A DNA stretch of 14,828 nt, taken from the NCBI GenBank assembly GCA_020216655.1, contig JAIWNU010000139.1:1-14828 (forward strand), in the 5' to 3' direction. Origin of the DNA: Treponema sp. GTDB lineage: Bacteria; Spirochaetota; Spirochaetia; Treponematales; Breznakiellaceae. This document shows, piece by piece, positions 7,734 through 13,436 of this stretch (position 1 is the first letter of the stretch; every line of letters starts with the position of its first letter). The notes under the pieces are model-generated. The model was not told where the DNA came from. It did not search any database and saw nothing but the letters and a program-made list of their open reading frames with translations. Made by a program: the position numbers and the translations under genes.

Positions 7734-8975
7734 TTGAAAAGAATTATTGCATTAACTTTTCTTATACTATTTTTTCTGAGGCCTTCCTTATATTCGGAAG
7801 GCCTCGAGGTTCGTTCTCGGTCAGCAATTCTTTTAGACGCGACCACTGGTACGGTACTGTACGAAAAAAACGCAGATGAACCGATACCCCCTGCATCCTT
7901 AACTAAATTAATGACCATGCATCTTGCATTACAAGATGTTGCCATGGGAAAGGTCGCGCTTAATGCAGAAGTACCTATTCCTCGCGCAGCCTGGGCCATA
8001 AACCAGAGCTGGGGATCGAGCCTCATGTTTCTTGGCCCTGGGCAGCGGGTAACTTTAAAAGAATTGCTCTTAGGACTTTCAGTGTGTTCCGGTAATGATG
8101 CAGCAGTGGCTGTAGCCCTCTTTTTGTCCCCCTCTATTCAAGATTTTGCAAACCGTATGAATGAGGAAGGTCGCCGGTTCGGTCTTATACATACTCATTT
8201 TGTAGAACCTTCTGGCATTTCTGAACATAACAGTACTACAGCCCGAGAATTTGCCCTATTTTGCCGGTATTATATCAATCAGCATCCAGAAGCCCTGCAA
8301 GAGTATCATTCGGTTCGTGAGTTTGCCTATCCAAAGGCAGAAAATGTGGCCGAAGCATATCGTGATAATCCGCGGACTATTGTGCAGACCAACCGGAACC
8401 TGCTCCTTGATACGCTTCCCGGGGTAGATGGGCTTAAAACTGGCTATATTATTGAATCGGGTTATAATATTGCTCTGACTGCTCAACGGGACGGAACCCG
8501 TTTCCTGGCTGTCTTGTTAGGTGGACCTGGAAGATCTTCTTTGCATGGCGGACAAATCAGGGCAGAAGACGGAGCTAAGTTGATTGAATGGGGATTTGAA
8601 AACTACAAAACCTTGACAGTTTCGCTTCCTCAGCTTCCTGAATCCAGAATATGGAAGGGCAAAGAAAACAAGGCTCGTCTTGTTTTATCCGATCACCCAT
8701 TTGTGACTCAAACAGGTATTGTTATTGATTCTAGGAATCTATCCTTTACTGTTGAAAAACAGCGGGGGCTCGATGTTCAGCAACGTATAGAGTTGTTCGA
8801 GCCTCTCATTGCGCCCCTGGATGCAGGCACCGTGGTGGGTCAACTTGTTGTAAGCGACACAGCGGGAATATTAAAACAAATCCCCATACGGCTTGAACGG
8901 ACTGTTCCTCAGGGAAACATCTTTAAACGTATTTGGGATTCCATTCTTTTAACTCTTGCTTCTCTGTTTAAATAA
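7734..8975 (+). CDS. dacA: D-alanyl-D-alanine carboxypeptidase (PBP5/DacA type)
   Basis: Removes the terminal D-alanine from peptidoglycan pentapeptides in the periplasm. Counting from TTG 7734, the protein has 413 residues: a signal peptide at about 1-22 (MKRIIALTFLILFFLRP), then the serine peptidase S11 domain with S55-L-T-K58, S119-G-N121 and K235-T-G237, then a PBP5-like C-terminal beta domain (about 285-385). The end, NIFKRIWDSILLTLASLFK, looks like the amphipathic helix that anchors this family to the inner membrane. No ATG fits. TTG 7734 lies 12 nt after AAGAGG (7716-7721) and gives a normal signal peptide; another in-frame TTG at 7722 directly abuts that ribosome site, so I consider it less likely. 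The gene follows asnS closely and probably shares its promoter. Confidence 0.93.
   Translation: MKRIIALTFLILFFLRPSLYSEGLEVRSRSAILLDATTGTVLYEKNADEPIPPASLTKLMTMHLALQDVAMGKVALNAEVPIPRAAWAINQSWGSSLMFLGPGQRVTLKELLLGLSVCSGNDAAVAVALFLSPSIQDFANRMNEEGRRFGLIHTHFVEPSGISEHNSTTAREFALFCRYYINQHPEALQEYHSVREFAYPKAENVAEAYRDNPRTIVQTNRNLLLDTLPGVDGLKTGYIIESGYNIALTAQRDGTRFLAVLLGGPGRSSLHGGQIRAEDGAKLIEWGFENYKTLTVSLPQLPESRIWKGKENKARLVLSDHPFVTQTGIVIDSRNLSFTVEKQRGLDVQQRIELFEPLIAPLDAGTVVGQLVVSDTAGILKQIPIRLERTVPQGNIFKRIWDSILLTLASLFK
7778..7805 (+). repeat. 10-bp perfect hairpin in the signal-peptide codons of dacA
   Basis: GAGGCCTTCC (7778-7787), an 8-nt loop and GGAAGGCCTC (7796-7805). It sits about 45 nt after the TTG start. 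No T-tract follows on the plus strand, so it is not a terminator. It could slow ribosomes or be a processing site between asnS and dacA, or be chance. Confidence 0.6.
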
Positions 8976-9048
8976 AGCAGTTAAAGCCAATTTCAAAAGT
9001 CGGTCACTACTCTTCGAGTTTTGAAAGAACCTCAACTAAGCTTGAAAC

Positions 9049-9087
9049 AAAAAAGGGCTGTGCCGAAATGTTCCAGCACAGCCCTTT
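9049..9087 (-). terminator. Intrinsic terminator for flaA, also facing dacA
   Basis: A 12-bp perfect stem, AAAGGGCTGTGC (9052-9063) with GCACAGCCCTTT (9076-9087); the loop can add a small GAA/TTC pairing. On the minus strand it runs into T6 (the A-run 9049-9054), so it fits termination of flaA best. On the plus strand only TTTGTATT follows, a weaker stop for dacA. Bases 8976-9048 hold nothing else I can support. Confidence 0.8.
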
Positions 9088-9103
9088 GTATTACCTCTGC
9101 AAG

Positions 9104-9135
9104 GCACTGAAACACTATTGGAAGTATTTCAGTGC
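9104..9135 (-). repeat. Second hairpin in the flaA 3' region
   Basis: GCACTGAAA (9104-9112) pairs with TTTCAGTGC (9127-9135), and after one mismatch three more pairs form inside. It lies 15 nt after the flaA stop and before the terminator and has no T-tract. A likely role is to protect the 3' end of an abundant mRNA; this is inference. Confidence 0.55.
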
Positions 9136-9150
9136 ATTTGTTTTAAGGTC

Positions 9151-10167
9151 TTACTTCGTTGTAGTGGTGGGGGTAAAGCCCGATTCGGTAGCCTTCTTCT
9201 GGGATTCCAGATACCTCAGCACCTGCTGCTGGCCAAAGCGGGACATTTCAGCATTCTTGCGGGCAGTCTCGCGATCCTGGATAATGTTCCAGAGGCCTTC
9301 ATCGTCAATATCCCGATCGGTTTCGATAACCGCCTTATCGTAGATGACCTTAACATCCTTGAAGTAGGCAATGAAATCGCCGCCTTCATTGGAAGCATCT
9401 CGCTGGATAAGGAATCCGCCGAACTTAACGAAGGGAGTTGATTTCGGATAGAGCGGATAGAGCCGGAGTTCCCGATTGCGTACATTTTCAACATACTGAG
9501 GATTGTCCCAGCGGAGTTCTCCCCAGCCGTCGAATTTCAGGTAACCCATAAATACGATGTTTTCGTTGCCGTCCGCATCAATAAGGATTGCAGAAAGGCC
9601 ATGGGGGAAATTCAATCCATATACATTTACGGCGATGGACTTGACGACGCCGACATTCTTTACCACACCGTAGCCGTTTTCAAAGCGGGTGAATTTGCTT
9701 GCTTTGTCCTCTGCAGTGGGGGCCTGAATGGTTCCGTCATCCGCAACCTTAGTCATGGCTTCGAAGGCGGGGATTTCAAAGGGAGGCTGAATCCGGGCCC
9801 ATGAATTGAAGGGTTCTACGGGGAAGTGAACCCGCACGCCAAGGACCTTGCCGAACTGCTTGGAAGGTGCTTCCTGGGTGTAACTTTTGGCTTTATTGGT
9901 AACAGTCCGGGAAGAAGATGCCAGGACCACATCCCAGTTTGCCAAGGCGAGGGAGATCTTCATCACCTTTTTCTGTTCGGTGGTAAAGCTGCCGCCGGCC
10001 ACGTTGGAGAAATCCATCATGGTCGCACGGTTCTGAGTGGGGACGTTGTCCTGGTTGGGAATTATGTCGGCCGCAAGTTTGGTGAAGTCGATTAATACGG
10101 CTTCTTCTGCAAACAACGATCCCGCCGCGAACAACGCGATGGCGACAAGAATGAACATCCGTTTCAT
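9151..10167 (-). CDS. flaA: Flagellar filament outer-layer (sheath) protein FlaA
   Basis: Forms the sheath around the FlaB core of the periplasmic flagella of spirochaetes and affects filament stiffness. The protein has 338 residues, near the size of treponemal FlaA. It starts with a signal peptide (MKRMFILVAIALFAAGSLFA, probable cleavage after A20). The family signature follows: GVRVHFPVEPFNSWARIQPP from residue 110, then NVYGLNFPHGLSAILID and MGYLKFDGWGELRWDNP, then LRLYPLYPKSTPFVKFGGF. The end is hydrophilic with a TPTTTTK tail. ATG 10167 follows AAGGAG (10179-10174) with 6-nt spacing. It has its own strong promoter overlapping the end of the GerMN gene and two hairpins after the stop, fitting high independent expression. 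A neighbouring amidase and GerMN gene also fit, from memory, the treponemal arrangement. Confidence 0.96.
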   Translation of the reverse strand: MKRMFILVAIALFAAGSLFAEEAVLIDFTKLAADIIPNQDNVPTQNRATMMDFSNVAGGSFTTEQKKVMKISLALANWDVVLASSSRTVTNKAKSYTQEAPSKQFGKVLGVRVHFPVEPFNSWARIQPPFEIPAFEAMTKVADDGTIQAPTAEDKASKFTRFENGYGVVKNVGVVKSIAVNVYGLNFPHGLSAILIDADGNENIVFMGYLKFDGWGELRWDNPQYVENVRNRELRLYPLYPKSTPFVKFGGFLIQRDASNEGGDFIAYFKDVKVIYDKAVIETDRDIDDEGLWNIIQDRETARKNAEMSRFGQQQVLRYLESQKKATESGFTPTTTTK

Positions 10168-10201
10168 TCAAAGCTCCTTTGTATAACGCTATTTAGCATA
10201 G

Positions 10202-10237
10202 GACAAATAAAAGTATACGAGATGAGTTTTATTTGTC
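10202..10237. promoter_or_regulatory. 11-bp perfect inverted repeat flanking the flaA -10 region
   Basis: GACAAATAAAA (10202-10212) and TTTTATTTGTC (10227-10237) are exact reverse complements 14 bp apart (centre-to-centre 25 bp). One arm overlaps the -35 box and spacer, the other runs from the last base of the -10 box across the expected start of transcription. That fits a repressor operator pair or an RNA hairpin ending the GerMN transcript, although no T-tract follows. Confidence 0.65.
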
Positions 10238-10239
10238 AA
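10212..10239 (-). promoter_or_regulatory. Predicted sigma-70 promoter of flaA
   Basis: Minus strand: perfect TTGACA (10239-10234), 16-nt spacer, TATACT (10217-10212, one mismatch). Start of transcription would be near 10205, giving a leader of about 38 nt with a good ribosome site. The -35 box lies in the last codons of the GerMN gene. It looks like a housekeeping promoter, not the TAAA-N15-GCCGATAA type of sigma-28. Confidence 0.78.
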
Positions 10240-10756
10240 CGCTTTTTATTATTTTTTGATATGTATTTGTACTATAAAGCTCATTTCCTGCAATAAAGAG
10301 GGACACTTCTTTAATCGAGACAAAATTCTTTTTAATCATCTCAGCTAATACCCTGGCCCGATCTTGAAATGAAGCAGATCCTCCGACAGGGAGGGCCGCA
10401 GTGTCCGATAAGTTTATATAAGCCCGGTCTTTCCTAATCATGATCGTTTCGAGGCGGGAATCCTGGGGAAATAATGGCAGTTTATCAACCGACATAGGAC
10501 CAAGGAGGTATTCTTCTACATAGTGCTGCAGCAGGTCCTCTTTTGTTTTGCCGGAGGGGAAAAACCTCGTTTCTACCCGTAAACTACCGCTTTTCTGTTC
10601 ATAAAAGCTAAAAAGATAGCGCTTTTTAGGGGTAACCAGCGTATCCACGAAGGCGATTACAATCAGCACAATTAAAAGAGCAAGCCGACGGTTTGCTGAT
10701 GTACGAAAAAATGCCCTATTCCACTGCACTATGGATGAAAAAAGGTTTGATTTCAT
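10229..10756 (-). CDS. Membrane-anchored GerMN-domain protein
   Basis: A 175-residue protein with a short positively charged N-terminus, one membrane segment at about 25-41 (LALLIVLIVIAFVDTLV) and a periplasmic GerMN-type domain at about 47-168. Visible landmarks are RVETRFFPSG, LLQHYVEEYLLGP, LFPQDSRLETIMIRKDRAYINLS and FVSIKEVSLFIAG. GerMN domains occur in Bacillus spore and germination proteins and in proteins encoded next to amidases; the domain's exact function is not settled. Its ATG overlaps the amidase stop codon by four bases (ATGA, 10756-10753), so translation is probably coupled and the two products may work together at the peptidoglycan. The 3' end carries the flaA promoter -35 box. 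The Asp38 inside the membrane segment is unusual. No terminator with a T-tract separates it from flaA, so some read-through is possible. Confidence 0.8.
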   Translation of the reverse strand: MKSNLFSSIVQWNRAFFRTSANRRLALLIVLIVIAFVDTLVTPKKRYLFSFYEQKSGSLRVETRFFPSGKTKEDLLQHYVEEYLLGPMSVDKLPLFPQDSRLETIMIRKDRAYINLSDTAALPVGGSASFQDRARVLAEMIKKNFVSIKEVSLFIAGNELYSTNTYQKIIKSVDK

Positions 10757-11817
10757 CGTGAAGTTGTAAAGCCTCCGGTTTTTTCGAAATTGGTAACAAA
10801 TTCTGCAATACCCTTATATAACGCTTCGGAAAACTTCTGCAAGTAGGCTCCATCGCTCATCAATATGGCATCCTGGAGATTGGTGATAAAGCCTAGTTCC
10901 ACTAACACAGAGGGCATTTTTGCATTGCGCACCACAAACCATTCTTCAGCCTTGAGGCCCCGGGAAGGAATTCGGTCTCCCAGAGAGGTATCAAGCTGGC
11001 CCAGGATGTGCTTTGCTAACAGGATGCTTTCGGTGGTGAATTCTTCTTCGAGCATGGCGTTCAGGATAGGCAGGACTTCGGTTGATTCCTGGTATTTTTT
11101 GGGATCCACTACGGTCCGCCGGTATTCAGGGCTGAGATACCAGACCTCATAGCCTCGGGCATTTTTGTTAAAGGAAGCATTGGCATGGATAGAAATATAC
11201 AAAATGGCTTCATGTTCGCCGAGCTGTATAGAATTTGCGATAGAAACCCGGTCATCCAGCGTAGGATAGGTATCGCTCGATCGGGTCATGAGGATGCGTT
11301 TTTCGGGGTATTGCGCCACAAGCGAATCATACACCTGTTTTCCCACCGTAAGGGTTATGTTTTTTTCCTGGAGGGTCACCTTTTTTTTATTTATCGTATG
11401 CTCCGCTACAGCGCCGCTGTCTCTGCCTCCATGGCCTGGATCTATCACGATGGCCGCAATGCGGTACAGGCTTTGATTCGTCGTCTTTATAGAGGCAAGA
11501 GCCTTTTCAAGGCCCTGCGGGGTTTCTGAAGGAAAGAAAAGTGTTCCGCCTAAGTAACGGGGGGGAGGAAGATAAACCACATAGCGGCCGTCGATGATAA
11601 AAGGTAAGGCGTTTTCACCCGCCTCGGCGCTAAAACTGATCCGGTGTTCCGGTGTAAGGAGCAGTCCCGCTTGCAGAAGCGGATCCCACTGAAGCTTTGC
11701 AGACAAACCGGTGAGCACCTTGGATAGCTCCACATCCTCTGCAAAGCCTGACATGAGGGCAACAAAAAAGAGTACTAATACAAGATGCTGCCGCCTTTGC
11801 GTTCCGCCCCTTTTCAT
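10753..11817 (-). CDS. N-acetylmuramoyl-L-alanine amidase (Amidase_3 family)
   Basis: Cleaves the bond between N-acetylmuramic acid and the L-alanine of the stem peptide, acting in the periplasm on cell separation or wall turnover. The protein has 354 residues. A signal peptide occupies about 1-26 (LVLVLFFVALMSGFA). Residues 30-115 form an N-terminal domain with LPFIIDGRYVVYLPPP, possibly a stalk-like wall-binding module; I am unsure of this. The catalytic Amidase_3 domain has H129 in IDPGHGGRDSG, E151 in LQEKN, H211 in SIHAN as zinc ligands and E307 in LVELGF as the catalytic Glu; nothing essential is missing. I chose ATG 11817, whose A is the last base of the ATP-grasp stop (TGATG); a GTG one codon upstream is also possible. 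The gene continues directly into the GerMN gene. Confidence 0.93.
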   Translation of the reverse strand: MKRGGTQRRQHLVLVLFFVALMSGFAEDVELSKVLTGLSAKLQWDPLLQAGLLLTPEHRISFSAEAGENALPFIIDGRYVVYLPPPRYLGGTLFFPSETPQGLEKALASIKTTNQSLYRIAAIVIDPGHGGRDSGAVAEHTINKKKVTLQEKNITLTVGKQVYDSLVAQYPEKRILMTRSSDTYPTLDDRVSIANSIQLGEHEAILYISIHANASFNKNARGYEVWYLSPEYRRTVVDPKKYQESTEVLPILNAMLEEEFTTESILLAKHILGQLDTSLGDRIPSRGLKAEEWFVVRNAKMPSVLVELGFITNLQDAILMSDGAYLQKFSEALYKGIAEFVTNFEKTGGFTTSR

Positions 11818-13424
11818 CACCTAAACCGCTTTGCCGCCTGAGATGTAAGTTCATCAATATAGTAAAGGGCACCCTGATAGGAACCGCGAACAAAGGCCTG
11901 CCAAAAACGACGGTCTAAAATGGTCATGCCGGCCTGGGGCTGTGCTACTACAGGCAATGCGAGTCCGGTAATGGTTCTCAGCACCTGGAGGCTTTCTTCG
12001 GGGCTCCGACCATGGTAATCTTTTAAAGAAGGCTGGAAAAACTCCGGAAAAGCAAAGATGGAGATGGCCCCCTTCGCTACAGCCTTTAGATCCACCTCGT
12101 TTTCTGGCATAGCAAATAGTATTTGGGCCAGGTCCTGAGAGAGCGGGTAAGCCGGAGGCGGAAACGACGGGACCGATACTGGACTTTCGGTAAATAAAAA
12201 GGCTTCGGTTTCCGCATGGGGACTTGCGAGGCGTATCCAGATCCGGCGGGCCGCATCTTCTGCGGCTTGTATGGCCGCAGCCCGGTCCGGCAGGGCGCTG
12301 ATGACGTTGCCGCACTTGGTGACGTTATTTTCCGGGAACTGCACCCGGGACCCCTTGGAGATCCTCGAAAAGACATCTTGAATGCCCGGAATACTTTTGG
12401 CTTCATCAATTCCATACAGTTCAGCCACCTGGCCGGGGATAGAAATAAAGGCCCGTTCAGCGCTGGTCCATGTGCGAATAGGTTCGAGGGGGCCCGGCGC
12501 TTCGCCGATGGCAACGGCGATGGCTGCTTTTGTAGGCTCCACTCCGGAAGCGTAAGGATAGGTCCAGCCTGACATATAGCCCCCGGAAAGGCGGGCCGCA
12601 ATTTCGCCGATCATAGGGCCCCGGGGAGTAAGCTTTACATCTCCCTTGGCAGCCCCGTTGGTAATGCCGAGGGCCCGGACTCCCGCCTTAAAGGTCTCAA
12701 GCAGAGCTGCGGCCTCTTGCTCCGGGAGCGCAGTCGGCATGGTGTGACCCATTTCTATAAAATAGGGGGGAAAGAAAATATGCCGGTCCGCCAGGCCGCA
12801 GATGCTGATATTCCCTTGATACACAATTGCATCGACAGAAAATTCCGGGCCCTCCATGTATTCCTCCACAATTGCCCGGCCGGACCTGGAAAAGGCAAGC
12901 GCATCCTGCAGGGCTGCCCGCAGGTCTTCTGCCGAATCGGCCCGCCTGCAGCCCCGGGCGCCCATGTTGTCTACCGGTTTTACAACCACAGGGAAGGGAA
13001 AGGGCAGCACCGGAAGGCTCCCTGCGGCAAATTGGGATTGATGAACGATAACAAATTCGGGGGATGGAACCCCCGCTTCTTTGAAGCGCCGCCGCATCCG
13101 TTCTTTATCTGAGGCGTCTAAAGCAGCTTCGTAGGGAATACCCGGAAGCTTGAGCCGTTCTGCAACCCAGGCGACGGAGGCAGAAAAATCGGTTCCCGCC
13201 GTCATAACCCCTGAAAGGCCTCCATCCATTTTAAGAGACCGGGCAAAGGCTTCCAGGGCTTCCTTGTCCTTGAGGTCGATTTTTTCGAACCGGTCCGCCA
13301 AACCGACACAGGCTGCGTTGGGATCCGCATCGACCACTACGGCCTCGAGGCCCCGTTCTTTTGCAAAGCTAATGGCCGGTTTCTGCATGATACCGGCGCC
13401 TAATATCAGTATCCTCTGTTTCAT
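11817..13424 (-). CDS. ATP-grasp ligase-like enzyme, substrate unknown
   Basis: A 535-residue cytoplasmic protein of the ATP-grasp superfamily, which uses ATP to join a carboxylate, through an acyl-phosphate, to an amine, thiol or similar group. It starts with a Rossmann-like pre-ATP-grasp domain (RILILGAGIMQKPAISFAKERG, then VVVDADPNA). The ATP-grasp core has K149 in VVVKPVDNMGARGC, IVEEYMEGPEFSVDAIV for the adenine side, and E274/R278 in GEIAARLSGG for metal and phosphate. Residues about 300-400 resemble the C-terminal part of carbamoyl-phosphate-synthase-like members, and about 410-535 is an extra domain I do not recognise. AGGGA overlaps the upstream stop codon and lies 9 nt before ATG 13424. 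It is 12 bp after the transferase/methyltransferase gene and overlaps the amidase by one base. G+C looks higher than in flaA, GerMN and asnS. Confidence 0.8.
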   Translation of the reverse strand: MKQRILILGAGIMQKPAISFAKERGLEAVVVDADPNAACVGLADRFEKIDLKDKEALEAFARSLKMDGGLSGVMTAGTDFSASVAWVAERLKLPGIPYEAALDASDKERMRRRFKEAGVPSPEFVIVHQSQFAAGSLPVLPFPFPVVVKPVDNMGARGCRRADSAEDLRAALQDALAFSRSGRAIVEEYMEGPEFSVDAIVYQGNISICGLADRHIFFPPYFIEMGHTMPTALPEQEAAALLETFKAGVRALGITNGAAKGDVKLTPRGPMIGEIAARLSGGYMSGWTYPYASGVEPTKAAIAVAIGEAPGPLEPIRTWTSAERAFISIPGQVAELYGIDEAKSIPGIQDVFSRISKGSRVQFPENNVTKCGNVISALPDRAAAIQAAEDAARRIWIRLASPHAETEAFLFTESPVSVPSFPPPAYPLSQDLAQILFAMPENEVDLKAVAKGAISIFAFPEFFQPSLKDYHGRSPEESLQVLRTITGLALPVVAQPQAGMTILDRRFWQAFVRGSYQGALYYIDELTSQAAKRFR

Positions 13425-13436
13425 TATCTTTATTCC

